In this document: piece by piece, positions 1 through 9,976 of the stretch
How positions within the stretch are numbered: the first letter of the stretch is position 1
Layout of the letters: the number at the start of each line of letters is the position of its first letter
Source: Deltaproteobacteria bacterium YD0425bin51
Lineage (GTDB): Bacteria; Desulfobacterota; Desulfobacteria; Desulfobacterales; YD0425bin51
Assembly (NCBI GenBank): GCA_002753225.1
Contig: PDZS01000003.1
Location: 1-64,000 of the forward strand
Direction: 5' to 3'
DNA length: 64,000 nt
The notes under the pieces: model-generated
The model's database searches: none
Seen by the model: only the letters and a program-made list of their open reading frames with translations
Told to the model about the DNA's origin: nothing
Position numbers and translations under genes: made by a program

Positions 1-1
1 A

Positions 2-646
2 ATTAATCCAGAAAGCCCGTATTCAAAATATTTTCCAGATCAAATAGCAATCAATGGAGCTTATATCCCAACATTAAGGGAAGTTATCCAATTTGTAAAT
101 GAAACTACAAAGAATCAAGTTAGTTTTCAAATTGAAATTAAAACAGATCCGTCTCACCCTGATTGGACTTTTAATCCAGAAGAATTTGCAGTAGAATTGT
201 ATAAAGTTTTAAAAGAAGAAGATGATATTTATCGTTTTGAAGTTCAATCATTTGATTGGCGCTGTTTATATGAATTACAAAAAATTAATTCAAAAATAAA
301 AACATCTTATTTGACAAGTAATATTTCCAAATTATGGACAGGCGGGAAACTTTTGGAAGATTATAATAATTCAATACCGCAGATGATTAAATCTTTAGGG
401 GGATTTTGCTGGGGACCTGAAGATATAGAATTGACAAAACTATCTCTTGATGAGGCACATAAACTTGGGTTAAAGGTAGTTGTATGGACATGGCCAGAAC
501 ATATCGGCACATCATTTCCAACTGATATTTATATTCGGCTTATTGATTGGGGCGTTGATGGAATAATAACAGATGATCCTGGAAGACTTAATTCTCTTTT
601 AGAAGCAAGAGGCTATATTCTTCCAAAAAGCTTTGATGTTTCTTAA
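2..646 (+). CDS. Glycerophosphodiester phosphodiesterase family protein, 5' end cut by the window
   Basis: The reading frame is open from base 2, so the gene starts outside the window and only about 214 residues are visible. GDPD enzymes hydrolyse glycerophosphodiesters to glycerol-3-phosphate and an alcohol. Visible family signs are the beta-strand motif QIEIKTDP, with the acidic residues that bind the metal in this family, and the C-terminal LGLKVVVWTWPE and GVDGIITDDPGRL segments typical of the end of the TIM barrel. A TTG at 197 could be mistaken for a start, but the conserved upstream sequence shows that it is internal. A short inverted repeat (642-648 with 657-663) overlaps the stop and is followed by CCTCTTTTC; it may be a weak terminator. 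The family call is firm; substrate and cell location cannot be judged without the N-terminus. Confidence 0.85.
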   Translation: MNPESPYSKYFPDQIAINGAYIPTLREVIQFVNETTKNQVSFQIEIKTDPSHPDWTFNPEEFAVELYKVLKEEDDIYRFEVQSFDWRCLYELQKINSKIKTSYLTSNISKLWTGGKLLEDYNNSIPQMIKSLGGFCWGPEDIELTKLSLDEAHKLGLKVVVWTWPEHIGTSFPTDIYIRLIDWGVDGIITDDPGRLNSLLEARGYILPKSFDVS

Positions 647-756
647 GTTTCTTGACACTTAAGCCTCTTTTCATTATAAAAATAGTTTGGAGAATACTTT
701 ATTTTATAAGCATGAGAATTTTATTTTATAAAAATTTACATGGCAGGTGAACTTAT

Positions 757-1122
757 ATGCAAAAGACTATACTCATGATTGATGATTCAGTTATGGTGAG
801 GCGTGTTGTTGGGCAAATTCTTAAACAATCCGGATATAAAGTGATTGCTGCTGAAGATGGCATAATGGGTTGTGACCTTGCAAAAAAGTTTAAGCCAGAT
901 CTAATACTTATGGATATTGAGATGCCAAATATGAATGGGGTTGAAGCAACGATAAACATAAAGTCCGATCCTGAAACAGCTAATATTCCAATTATTATTT
1001 TTACTTCTTTAGGAAGTGAAGAAGACATTAAGCGTGCAAGAGAAGCAGGAGGGCAAGGTTTTATGAATAAGCCCATTTGCAAAGAGGAATTAAAAACTAT
1101 TGTTACAAAATTTATAGGATAA
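757..1122 (+). CDS. CheY-like single-domain response regulator
   Basis: A 121-residue stand-alone receiver domain. The acidic pair is in MIDDS (residues 8-11), the phosphoacceptor is Asp53 in LMDIEMPNMNG, the switch Thr is in FTSLG, and the conserved Lys is in NKPICKEE. There is no output domain, so it should act by binding a partner once phosphorylated. It begins after an AGGTG ribosome site and ends 4 bases before an HD-GYP gene, which suggests an operon. A histidine kinase encoded downstream in this cluster is the likely phosphodonor, but the sequence does not say which one. Confidence 0.93.
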   Translation: MQKTILMIDDSVMVRRVVGQILKQSGYKVIAAEDGIMGCDLAKKFKPDLILMDIEMPNMNGVEATINIKSDPETANIPIIIFTSLGSEEDIKRAREAGGQGFMNKPICKEELKTIVTKFIG

Positions 1123-1126
1123 GATA

Positions 1127-2563
1127 ATGGGCGATATTTCTAATTATATGTATGACACTTCTTTTATTGAGGAAGTATTAACGTATTTAAAAGATTCCCA
1201 TAATATTGATGCTGTTGTCTTAGATAGTGAAGGTCAACTTTTTCCAATAACAGGTGAAATTGAACCTCCTTTACATAAAGCTAGTAAATATTATAAATTT
1301 AAATTTAAGGAAGATATTGGCGGCATTACTTGCTATGCTAATAATAATGATATTTTAGATAAAGCAGATTCTCATATTTGCATGTGTGTAAGCGGAATTA
1401 ATGGGATATTGCAGAGAGAGCTAGAATTTTCCCAGACCAGTGAAGAGATGCTTCAACTTTCTGAACAGTTAAATTTCCTTTTTAAAATGGCAAATAAGGT
1501 TATTGGGATAACTAAATTAAAAGAATTTTCTAAAATAGTATTACAGGAGATATCACAGGCAATTGGAGCTGATTATGCCGTAATTAAAACCCACAGCAGA
1601 TTAAATGAATCTATTGAAATTACATATAATATTTCTTCTGAAGAATTAAATCTCATCAGAGAGAAAGTATTTAAACAAATTCCAAAAGACCACCCTATTA
1701 TTTTTTCTTTAGAAGATGCAACATCAGTTCTTGGAGCTCCCATCAAAAAAAAAGAGTTTCAAGACAGTTTCATGGCTTTTTTTAAAAAAAGTGATAAAAG
1801 GTTTTTTACTGCTTATGAAAAGAAGTTTGTAGGAATAATTGATAACATAATATCTCCTACCATTGAGAGCCTTCAATTATACGATAGTCTACAAGATTTA
1901 TATCTGAATACAGTAAAAGCTCTAGCTGCAGCTATTGACGCTAAAGATGAATATACTCATGGACATTCATTTAGAGTTGCAAAATACTCTATAACTATTG
2001 GAAGAAAAATGAACCTCTCATCAGTTTCTCTTAGGGATTTAGAAATTGCTGCATATATGCATGATCTAGGAAAAATAGGCATATCAGAAGCCATTTTGGG
2101 AAAACCTGGAAAACTTACAGATGAAGAATTTACAGAGATCAAAAAACATCCGGTTTTAACCCATAAAATATTAAAACCGATTCATTTGCCTGCTTTTATT
2201 GTAGATGCTGCTGTTCAACACCATGAAAGATTAGATGGAAGAGGATATCCTGGTGGACTTAAAGGTGAAGCTATATCCTTGTTTGCAAGAGTAATTGCTG
2301 TTGCAGATGTTTTTGATGCATTGACTTCTAATAGACCATATAGAGATGCGATGTCTGTTGAAAAAGCTTTAAAAATTCTTTGTGATGGTATTGATAAGGA
2401 ATTTGACAGGAATGTAGTTTTAGCATTGGTTTCAGCTATACGCGACGACTCAGAGGAAAAAAATCTATCTGAAATTTATCCTGATTTAAAATATGCAGAT
2501 CTCCAGCACATGAACCAATTTCTTATCGAACTAAGCAAAATTCTTACTAAAACATATGTCTAA
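1127..2563 (+). CDS. HD-GYP domain protein with N-terminal sensor region
   Basis: A 478-residue protein with a C-terminal HD-GYP domain (about residues 260-430), the family that hydrolyses cyclic di-GMP. The metal-binding and signature motifs are intact: the HD pair in YMHDLGKIGI, HHERLDGRGYP and the downstream DVFDALTSNRPYR. Residues 1-110 look like a small-molecule sensor containing the cysteine segment HICMCVSG, possibly PocR-like, and residues 120-250 look GAF-like. There is no membrane segment, so it is cytoplasmic. The stop overlaps the start of the next HD-GYP gene by 8 bases, indicating coupled translation. Phosphodiesterase activity is inferred from motifs; what the N-terminal region binds is unknown. 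Confidence 0.88.
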   Translation: MGDISNYMYDTSFIEEVLTYLKDSHNIDAVVLDSEGQLFPITGEIEPPLHKASKYYKFKFKEDIGGITCYANNNDILDKADSHICMCVSGINGILQRELEFSQTSEEMLQLSEQLNFLFKMANKVIGITKLKEFSKIVLQEISQAIGADYAVIKTHSRLNESIEITYNISSEELNLIREKVFKQIPKDHPIIFSLEDATSVLGAPIKKKEFQDSFMAFFKKSDKRFFTAYEKKFVGIIDNIISPTIESLQLYDSLQDLYLNTVKALAAAIDAKDEYTHGHSFRVAKYSITIGRKMNLSSVSLRDLEIAAYMHDLGKIGISEAILGKPGKLTDEEFTEIKKHPVLTHKILKPIHLPAFIVDAAVQHHERLDGRGYPGGLKGEAISLFARVIAVADVFDALTSNRPYRDAMSVEKALKILCDGIDKEFDRNVVLALVSAIRDDSEEKNLSEIYPDLKYADLQHMNQFLIELSKILTKTYV

Positions 2564-3911
2564 ACATAAAATACTTATAGTTGATAATAGCGCCAAGATG
2601 CGCAAAAATATAAAAGGGCTGCTCGAGATAGGAGGTATCCATATAACAGAAGCATCAGATACAGATGCTGGTTTTACGTTGGCTTTAAATGAAGGGTTTG
2701 ATTTAATTATAACTGATAATAATATACCAGAAATGGATGGGTTATCATTTTGCCGTAAGCTGAAGATTAATCAATCTACTCGAGGTATTCCAGTTATTAT
2801 GCTTGGCGTCAGCGAAACTGATGAAGAAATTAATAGAGGATTTGTATCAGGGGCTGCTGCTTATATTTCAAAAGAAAATATTAAAGGGAGTTTGCATAAA
2901 ACTGTAAGTGAAGTATTACATAAGTCTCTTTTTAGACGAGAGAGACTTGTCATGGTTGTTGATGATTCTGCAATGGTTTGCAAGTTAGTTGAAACTGGCC
3001 TTACAGAAGCAGGGTTTCAAGTTGTTACTGCTGAAAATGGAAAAAAAGCCTTAAATTTGCTTAAAAGATATAGACCTGATCTTATAATTTCTGACATTGA
3101 TATGCCAGAAATGAATGGCTTTGCATTTTGTGAAGCAATTCATAAGGATCCTGAACTTGCTACAATCCCTTTTATTGTAATGAGTGCAAATAGTACCAGG
3201 AGTCATATGAACCGGATGCTTCAGCGAGGAGCAGAAGCATATATAGTAAAGCCTTTTAATACTGACCAATTAGTTATACTCGTTGAAAAACTTCTCTCTG
3301 ATCAGTTTTTGCTTTTGCTTAAAGAAAAAGAACGTCTTGATGCAGAACGAAATATTATGCTAGCTAGCATAACTAGCCTTGTTGCAGCGTTAGAAGCAAG
3401 GGATAAGTATACACGAGGACATTCAGATGCAGTTTCTGATATTGTCTCTGGCATGGCAGAGATAGCAGGAGTTGGGAAAGAAGATATAGAGTTAATAAAA
3501 ATTGGCACAAAGCTTCATGATATTGGTAAAATTGGAGTAAGAGATCTTATTCTTTTAAAGCCATCTAATCTAAACCCTGAAGAATTTGAACATATAAAAC
3601 GCCATCCACTTATTGGGGCAACTATTTTACGACCTATAGAAAGCCTTTCAAGTATAATTCCTATTATTAAAAGTCATCATGAACGTTTTGACGGCAAAGG
3701 TTATCCCCATGCAATTAAAGGTGAAGAAATTCACTTATGGGCAAGGATGACAGCAGTTGCCGATACTTACCATGCTTTAACAAGCAATAGACCATATCGG
3801 CCAGGTATGCAAAAAGGAAAAGCCCTTGAAATTATAGATGACATCAAAGGGACTCAACTTTGCCCGGACTGTGTAGAACTTTTTTTACGCTGGGTGAGTA
3901 AACAATATTAA
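2556..3911 (+). CDS. Double receiver-HD-GYP response regulator
   Basis: A 451-residue protein built as REC (1-120), REC (about 130-250), a short coiled linker and HD-GYP (about 265-450). REC1 has an acidic pair reduced to Asp-Asn (IVDNSA) but keeps the acceptor Asp in IITDNNIPEMDG. REC2 is canonical (VVDDSA, SDIDMPEMNG, VKPF). The HD-GYP motifs LHDIGKIG and HHERFDGKGYP are intact, so it is a likely phosphorylation-controlled cyclic di-GMP phosphodiesterase. The start overlaps the preceding HD-GYP stop and is fixed by that coupling. Two adjacent HD-GYP proteins, one sensor-type and one receiver-type, suggest they read different inputs to the same second messenger. Confidence 0.92.
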   Translation: MSKHKILIVDNSAKMRKNIKGLLEIGGIHITEASDTDAGFTLALNEGFDLIITDNNIPEMDGLSFCRKLKINQSTRGIPVIMLGVSETDEEINRGFVSGAAAYISKENIKGSLHKTVSEVLHKSLFRRERLVMVVDDSAMVCKLVETGLTEAGFQVVTAENGKKALNLLKRYRPDLIISDIDMPEMNGFAFCEAIHKDPELATIPFIVMSANSTRSHMNRMLQRGAEAYIVKPFNTDQLVILVEKLLSDQFLLLLKEKERLDAERNIMLASITSLVAALEARDKYTRGHSDAVSDIVSGMAEIAGVGKEDIELIKIGTKLHDIGKIGVRDLILLKPSNLNPEEFEHIKRHPLIGATILRPIESLSSIIPIIKSHHERFDGKGYPHAIKGEEIHLWARMTAVADTYHALTSNRPYRPGMQKGKALEIIDDIKGTQLCPDCVELFLRWVSKQY

Positions 3912-3937
3912 TTTTTTTTTATTACAGGAGGAAAGAA

Positions 3938-4429
3938 ATGAAAGTTTTAAGAGGTATTGTTTTTATTTTTTTATTTATTTCTTTTAATACTTATGCAGGA
4001 GAAAAGACAACTCCTGAAGAAGTTATTCTTAAAGTAAAGGAAGCAGCCAAGTTTATGGAAAAAGCTGGGGAAGCTGGGCTTCAGGAATTCAATATAGAAA
4101 AAGGGAAATGGGCATGGGCTGATACTTATGTTTTTGTTATGAAATGCGATGAAGTAGCATTGTATGGTCATCCAAATCCAAAGCTTTTAAAGAAAGATTT
4201 GTCACAATTAAAAGATAAAAATGGTAACTACTTTTTTGTTCAATTGTGCGATGCGGCAAAAAATCCAAAAGGTGGATGGATAGAATATCTATGGCCCAAA
4301 CCAGGAGAAAAAGAGTCTTCTAGAAAATTATCTTTTGTATTGCAGGTTCCTGGTTCTATTTATCAAGTTGGAGCAGGCATTTATGATGATAACGTTAAAC
4401 TTGAAAATTTAAATAAACTGCTCAAATAA
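3938..4429 (+). CDS. Secreted single-Cache (sCache) domain protein
   Basis: A 163-residue protein with a clear signal peptide (residues 1-20, cleavage probably after TYAG) and one Cache-type sensory fold. The segment [20 protein letters not shown], followed by [30 protein letters not shown], matches the pattern of periplasmic Cache domains usually found in chemoreceptors and kinases. Here the domain has no membrane anchor or output module, so it may be a soluble periplasmic ligand-binding partner. The next gene encodes a chemotaxis transducer 19 bases downstream, which supports a role in presenting ligand to it; that pairing is inference. A strong AGGAGG site precedes the start. Confidence 0.8.
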   Translation: MKVLRGIVFIFLFISFNTYAGEKTTPEEVILKVKEAAKFMEKAGEAGLQEFNIEKGKWAWADTYVFVMKCDEVALYGHPNPKLLKKDLSQLKDKNGNYFFVQLCDAAKNPKGGWIEYLWPKPGEKESSRKLSFVLQVPGSIYQVGAGIYDDNVKLENLNKLLK

Positions 4430-4448
4430 TGATGTAAAAGGGGGTAAC

Positions 4449-6605
4449 ATGACTGTTAAAGGCAAGTTAATGGGTCTTATTATTTTTAGCGTTCTTATGG
4501 GGATTGCTATATTTGGGGCAGATATGTTTTCAGCCCATTTAAAAAAAGGCTTTGATACAGGCATTAACCTCCTAAATGAAATGAATGATAATCTCCTTTC
4601 TGCAATAATTTGGGAAAAAAAGTTTTTATTTGAACATAAAGATGAAAATATTAATAGTTTAAGAGAATTCCTTAAAACTGCATTTTCTAATATAGATAAT
4701 CTTGAAAAAAATAATTTATTTAACTTAAAAGATATTTTGATTTTAAAAGAAGCAATAAAAAAATATGAAAATACATTTGATTCACTTGCAAATATTATAA
4801 AAAAAGCTGATTCAACAAATGAAAGTATCAATACAAGTATAAATAATTTCAATGAAAAAGCTGTAGAATTAGTAGAAAAAATTGATGAATATGTTTCAAA
4901 TTCTTTTGCAACAGGAGAAACTATTGATCCTGTTTTACAGCCATTATCAGACATTACACGCACCTGTATCTTTTTATTTAATAAGGCAACGCTATTATTA
5001 AGTCAGGAGCTTTTTTTAAAGAATAACCCTCAGGAATTCTTGCAGAAAACGAGTCAGATATTTGAAAAATTAAAAAATATTCAGAAGAATCTTGGAGTTT
5101 TTAAAAAAAGGTTAAAAGATAAGAATCCTGAGTATATTACATTTATTAATCAAACTATAGAGCTTATTAACTCTTTACCTGTTCTTATTGAAAATATAAG
5201 CAAAGTTTGGCCAGAAAATGTTAAATATCAGAAAGAGCTAGAGTCCTACAGAATAGATGCCATAAAAATTAAAGATAAAATATTTAAAGAAGGAAAAGAA
5301 CGCTTATCATCAAAGGAAAAAAGTATTTTAATTACAAGCATTTTCTTCCTTGTTTTAATTGGAGCAATAATTTTTATAGGAGGTCTTTTGACTCTTCTTT
5401 CTATAATACGTCCTATAAAAAGCGTTTCTGATGGTCTTAAAGATATTGCAGAAGGTGAAGGGGATTTAAGGACTAGACTCCATGTGAAAAATAAGGATGA
5501 AATAGGAGAACTTGCCATATGGTTCAACAAATTTATGGATAACCTCCAGAACATGATAAAAGACATAACTTTAAAAGTATCTAATTTAAATATCTCTTCG
5601 TCAAATCTTATGTCAATTTCAGATGAATTATCTGAAAAAGCTATGCAGATGAGTTTAGAATCAAAGGAAGTTGCTATTGCTACAAATCAAGTTTCAGAAA
5701 GAATAAAGAGTATAGCGGCAGCAGCTGAAGAAGTAAGTTCACAAGCTGGATTTGTAGCATCTTCATCAGTTGAAGTTTCAAAAAATATGGAAAATGTCGG
5801 TGGATCAATGTCAGATGTTTCTTCTGCTGTAAATAGTATAGCTACTTCCATTGAAGAAATGTATGCCACATTAAATGAGGTTTCAAAGAATTCATCATGT
5901 GGAGCTAATGTTACAAATGATGCGGCTGTAAAAACTCAAGAGTCTTCAAATTTTGTAAATAAATTAAAGGATGCGGCTAAAGAAATTGGCGATGTAGTTG
6001 ATATGATTAAAGGGATTGCTTCTCAAACCAATTTGCTTGCTTTAAACGCAGCTATTGAAGCTGCAGGGGCAGGTGATGCTGGAAAAGGATTTGCAGTAGT
6101 TGCAAATGAAGTAAAAGAATTGGCTAGACAGACAGCTTCTGCAACAGGAGTTATCAGGGAGAAAGTTGAAGGAATGCAGGGCAATACCCATCGTGTTATT
6201 GAAGCCATTATGGCTATTGTAAATGTAATTTCAGAGATAAATACTATTATGAATACAATAGCTACAGCAGTTGAGGAGCAAACTACAACTACAAATGAAA
6301 TAGCTAAGAGTATAGGAAATACAGCAGCATCAGCAAATTCTGTTTCAAAAAATGTTCAAGAAACATTAAATTTAGAGATAATAGTATCTAAAAATATTAA
6401 TGAAGTTGCAAAAGCAGCAAATAGTATTGCAAGAGATGCAAGTCAGTCTTCATCATCAACAGAAGAAGCGACAAAGAATGTTGATGCTTTAAATATGGCT
6501 GTTCAAGATACCTCAAATGCAGCAGATAGAGTCAAAATGCAAGCCCAGGATCTCTCAAAACTTGCAGAAGGTTTAAAGTCTATCATAAACCGTTTTAAGG
6601 TATAA
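4449..6605 (+). CDS. Methyl-accepting chemotaxis protein
   Basis: A 718-residue transmembrane chemoreceptor. TM1 lies at about residues 6-26, a largely helical periplasmic domain follows, and TM2 is at about 290-318. A HAMP domain ([21 protein letters not shown]) leads into the long cytoplasmic coiled coil. The hairpin tip contains [20 protein letters not shown] and [15 protein letters not shown]; the usual EAARAGE is EAAGAGD here, so the tip departs slightly from consensus. It should control CheA, but no cheA or cheW is visible in the window. The secreted Cache protein just upstream is a candidate periplasmic partner. The large helical sensor region gives no ligand clue. Confidence 0.93.
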   Translation: MTVKGKLMGLIIFSVLMGIAIFGADMFSAHLKKGFDTGINLLNEMNDNLLSAIIWEKKFLFEHKDENINSLREFLKTAFSNIDNLEKNNLFNLKDILILKEAIKKYENTFDSLANIIKKADSTNESINTSINNFNEKAVELVEKIDEYVSNSFATGETIDPVLQPLSDITRTCIFLFNKATLLLSQELFLKNNPQEFLQKTSQIFEKLKNIQKNLGVFKKRLKDKNPEYITFINQTIELINSLPVLIENISKVWPENVKYQKELESYRIDAIKIKDKIFKEGKERLSSKEKSILITSIFFLVLIGAIIFIGGLLTLLSIIRPIKSVSDGLKDIAEGEGDLRTRLHVKNKDEIGELAIWFNKFMDNLQNMIKDITLKVSNLNISSSNLMSISDELSEKAMQMSLESKEVAIATNQVSERIKSIAAAAEEVSSQAGFVASSSVEVSKNMENVGGSMSDVSSAVNSIATSIEEMYATLNEVSKNSSCGANVTNDAAVKTQESSNFVNKLKDAAKEIGDVVDMIKGIASQTNLLALNAAIEAAGAGDAGKGFAVVANEVKELARQTASATGVIREKVEGMQGNTHRVIEAIMAIVNVISEINTIMNTIATAVEEQTTTTNEIAKSIGNTAASANSVSKNVQETLNLEIIVSKNINEVAKAANSIARDASQSSSSTEEATKNVDALNMAVQDTSNAADRVKMQAQDLSKLAEGLKSIINRFKV

Positions 6606-6610
6606 AAAAG

Positions 6611-9600
6611 ATGAAGCTTAAAACGAGACTCCTTATTGTTATCCTCCTTGCCCTTATTCCTACAATATTGCTTATAGTTTTTAATACTATAGAAGATCAT
6701 AAAAGATTAACTTCTGAAGCAAAAGAGGAAGCACACCGTCTTACAAGATTAATTGCAGATAATTTAAACAATATAGTAGACAGCACCCAGCATCTTCTAA
6801 TAGCTTTGAGCAAAATAGAAGAAGTAAAGCAAATTGATACAGAAGGATGTAATAAATTATTTTCTGAACTTATCAAAGAATATCCTCTTTATGCAAATTT
6901 ACTTGGTTTTACTCCAGATGGATCCCTTTTTTGCAGCGCTTTTCCAGTTAATAAGACAGTAAATGTTATAAATAAACCTTGGTTTAAAAGCGTTTTAAAT
7001 AATCGTAAATTTGTCGTAAGCGATTATCAATTTGGTTCTTCATGCAGTAAAGATGTTATAATAATGCTTTATCCTGTTAGTAGTTATGATGGAGAAATAG
7101 ATTTAATACTTGCTGCTAATTTAGATTTAAAATGGTTGAATAAAGCTATTTATCAATCTAAATTGCCTGAAGGAACAACAATAAGAATAATTGATCGAAA
7201 TGGTACAGTTCTATCAAGACTTCCTGATCCTGATAAATGGGTTGGTAAATCTTTTTCAGATAGTCCTGTAATAAAGATTGTTCTTAAAGAAAAAGAAGGA
7301 ACTATAGAAGGAATAGAAGGTATTGATAACGTTAAAAGGCTATATGCTTTTACCTCATTAAAAAACAATATTGAAATTTATGTAAGTGTAGGAATTCCTC
7401 AAAAATTAGTTTATGAAAAAATTAATACTTATTTAAAGTATAGTTTATTGATAATCTTTTTAATAGCATCAATAGCTATTTTTGGAGCAATGCTTGTAAG
7501 CCATTTCTCCATAGTTGTTCCCATAAAAAAATTAATAAAAGCTGCAAAGGATTTAGGGAATGGAGATTTGAAAACTCGAGCAAATTTAGCAAATCAGGGA
7601 GAGTTTTCTGAATTAGCTAGTGCATTTGATTCTATGTGTGAATCCCTTGAAAAAAAAGAGGATGAGCGCAGTCAGATAGAGCAGATGCTAGAGAAAACCT
7701 TTGCAAGCTTAGATGAAGTCATCTTAATAACAGAACCCATAAGTCGTATGATTATTGATTGTAATGAAGCTATAGATAGAATATTTGGTTATACTAAACA
7801 AGAAGTTATAGGGAAAAATACTTCTTTTCTGCATATTGATCAAAGTCATTATGAAGAATTTGGAAAAGAATTATATTCTTCTCTTGATAAAAAAGGGATA
7901 TTTTATTTCAACTTCGAAATGCAAAGGAAAGATGGAACTATTTTCCCTAGTGAGCATGTGGTTACAGAAATAATTGACGAATCAAAAAATAGAAAATGGA
8001 TAGTAAGTGTAGTTAGGGATATATCTTCCCGAAAAGAATCAGAACAAAAAATAATTGAAAGCGAAAAGAGACTTAATCGTATCCTAGAGAATCTCCCTGC
8101 AGGTGTTATTTATATTGAGGGGGATAATATAAGCATGAATAAAACAGCAGAGACGTTAACAGGATACAGTAGATTTGAGCTAAAGACCCTTGACGATCTT
8201 TTTAAGTCACTTTATCCAAGAAGAGAACATGAGGTTAGGCGCATTTATGAAGCTGATAAGGTCATTGGATTTAGAGAAAAAAGAGATATTTTAATAACTT
8301 GTAAAAATGGACAACTTAGACATATTGAATTTAGCAGAATAACTCTTGAAGAAGAAGAAATATGGGTATTTAATGATATTAATAAACGTAAAAAAATGGA
8401 AGAGGCTATAACAGAGAGCGAAGAGAGATATAGAAGCCTAATCGAAGCTTCTCCAAATGCTATTGTGCTTATTGACTTAGATGGTAATTTTATTGCAGCA
8501 AATTATCAATGTGCATTATTGTATGGCTATAACAATTTAGGTGAAATGTTTCAGAATAGACTTAATTTTTTTGATTTAATTTTAAGCACTGACCGTAAGA
8601 TGGCGAAAGAAAATATTAATAGTATATTAGAAAAAGGGGTTTTAAAAAATATTGAATATAATATGATAAAAAAGGATTTAACTCCTTTTCCATCTGAAGT
8701 AAGCATGTCTATTGTTAAAAGTACGAATGGAATTCCTGAGACAATAACTGGAATAATAAGAGATATTACAGATAAAAGAAAAGCAGAAGAGGAAAGATTA
8801 AAGCTTGAAGCCCAGTTTAGACATGTCCAGAAAATGGAGGCAATTGGAACTTTAGCAGGAGGTATTGCCCATGATTTTAATAATATTCTTTCAATTATTA
8901 CAGGGTATACAGAGTTGTCAATTGAGCACTTGGCAAAGGGTAACGCCATAAAAGACCATTTGATGCAAATAAATAAAGCAACACAACGTGCTAAAGAGCT
9001 AATAAATCAGATACTTACTTTCAGTCGTAAAACAGAAAAAGAGCGTCAAGAAATAAGAGTTAGCCTTATTGTTAAAGAAACTCTTAAACTTTTAAGAGCT
9101 TCACTTCCTTCTACAATTAAAATACGTCAGGATATTCAAGCAAATTTTTCTTTGGTTCTCGCTGAAACAACACAACTTCATCAAGTGATTATGAACCTTT
9201 GTACAAATGCCTCCCATGCAATGAGAGAAGATGGTGGAACTTTGACAGTAAGCCTTATTGATCTTGATATCAAAGATAGTGATATAAATAGTGGAACTAG
9301 AGATTTATCACCAGGACCATATATAAGGCTTACTGTAAGCGATACTGGCCATGGGATGGATAAAGCTACAATGGAGAGGATTTTCGATCCATTTTTTACT
9401 ACTAAAAAACAGGGAGAAGGAACAGGGATGGGTCTTTCAGTAGTTCACGGTATTGTTAAGAGTTGCGAAGGAATGGTTATAGTCCAGAGTGAGCCTAAAA
9501 AAGGAAGCACATTTCATGTTTATCTTCCAAAAGTTGAAGGTAAAGTAAAGTTAACTTCTGCTCCAAAACAACCTTTGCCCCAAGGTACTGAACGTCTTTT

Positions 9601-9967
9601 GTTTGTTGATGATGAAGCCCCTATGGTTGATTTATGGAAAGATATTCTGCAACATCTTGGGTACAAAGTTATAACAGAGACGTCTAGTGTTAAAGCTTTA
9701 GAAACTTTTCGCAACGCACAAAACTCCGAAGAAAAATTTGATATATTAATTACAGATCAAACCATGCCAAATATGACAGGATTAAAATTATCCCAAGAAA
9801 TCAAAAATATGGACCCAAATATTCCTATTATTATATGTACAGGCTACAGTGAATCTGTTACATCTGAAACAATAAAAAATTTAGGAATAGAAGGATTTCT
9901 AACAAAGCCGCTTTCCATGCGCGAAGTGGCTAAAATGATTCGAGAACTTTTAGATAAAAAAATATAA
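6611..9967 (+). CDS. Membrane hybrid histidine kinase: dCache-HAMP-PAS-PAS-PAS-HisKA-HATPase-REC
   Basis: A 1118-residue sensor kinase. TM1 (about residues 5-24) and TM2 (about 278-300) bracket an extracytoplasmic double-Cache-like domain. HAMP and three PAS domains follow (about 365-475, 485-590 and 600-715). The phosphoacceptor helix contains GGIAHDFNNILSIITGYTEL. ATP-binding motifs are NLCTNASHAM (N box), DTGHGMD (G1) and GEGTGMGLS (G2). A C-terminal receiver has FVDDE, ITDQTMPNMTG and LTKPLS. It begins 5 bases after the chemoreceptor stop and is followed 9 bases later by another kinase, so these genes are probably co-transcribed. The internal receiver should pass phosphate to a separate Hpt protein; the Hpt domain encoded at 13682 is one candidate. 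Confidence 0.93.
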   Translation: MKLKTRLLIVILLALIPTILLIVFNTIEDHKRLTSEAKEEAHRLTRLIADNLNNIVDSTQHLLIALSKIEEVKQIDTEGCNKLFSELIKEYPLYANLLGFTPDGSLFCSAFPVNKTVNVINKPWFKSVLNNRKFVVSDYQFGSSCSKDVIIMLYPVSSYDGEIDLILAANLDLKWLNKAIYQSKLPEGTTIRIIDRNGTVLSRLPDPDKWVGKSFSDSPVIKIVLKEKEGTIEGIEGIDNVKRLYAFTSLKNNIEIYVSVGIPQKLVYEKINTYLKYSLLIIFLIASIAIFGAMLVSHFSIVVPIKKLIKAAKDLGNGDLKTRANLANQGEFSELASAFDSMCESLEKKEDERSQIEQMLEKTFASLDEVILITEPISRMIIDCNEAIDRIFGYTKQEVIGKNTSFLHIDQSHYEEFGKELYSSLDKKGIFYFNFEMQRKDGTIFPSEHVVTEIIDESKNRKWIVSVVRDISSRKESEQKIIESEKRLNRILENLPAGVIYIEGDNISMNKTAETLTGYSRFELKTLDDLFKSLYPRREHEVRRIYEADKVIGFREKRDILITCKNGQLRHIEFSRITLEEEEIWVFNDINKRKKMEEAITESEERYRSLIEASPNAIVLIDLDGNFIAANYQCALLYGYNNLGEMFQNRLNFFDLILSTDRKMAKENINSILEKGVLKNIEYNMIKKDLTPFPSEVSMSIVKSTNGIPETITGIIRDITDKRKAEEERLKLEAQFRHVQKMEAIGTLAGGIAHDFNNILSIITGYTELSIEHLAKGNAIKDHLMQINKATQRAKELINQILTFSRKTEKERQEIRVSLIVKETLKLLRASLPSTIKIRQDIQANFSLVLAETTQLHQVIMNLCTNASHAMREDGGTLTVSLIDLDIKDSDINSGTRDLSPGPYIRLTVSDTGHGMDKATMERIFDPFFTTKKQGEGTGMGLSVVHGIVKSCEGMVIVQSEPKKGSTFHVYLPKVEGKVKLTSAPKQPLPQGTERLLFVDDEAPMVDLWKDILQHLGYKVITETSSVKALETFRNAQNSEEKFDILITDQTMPNMTGLKLSQEIKNMDPNIPIIICTGYSESVTSETIKNLGIEGFLTKPLSMREVAKMIRELLDKKI

Positions 9968-9976
9968 AGGAGGAAT

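Noticed and set aside
197..646. A 149-residue GDPD protein starting with TTG at 197
   Set aside because: Sequence from base 2 onward in the same frame holds conserved GDPD residues, so the start lies before the window.
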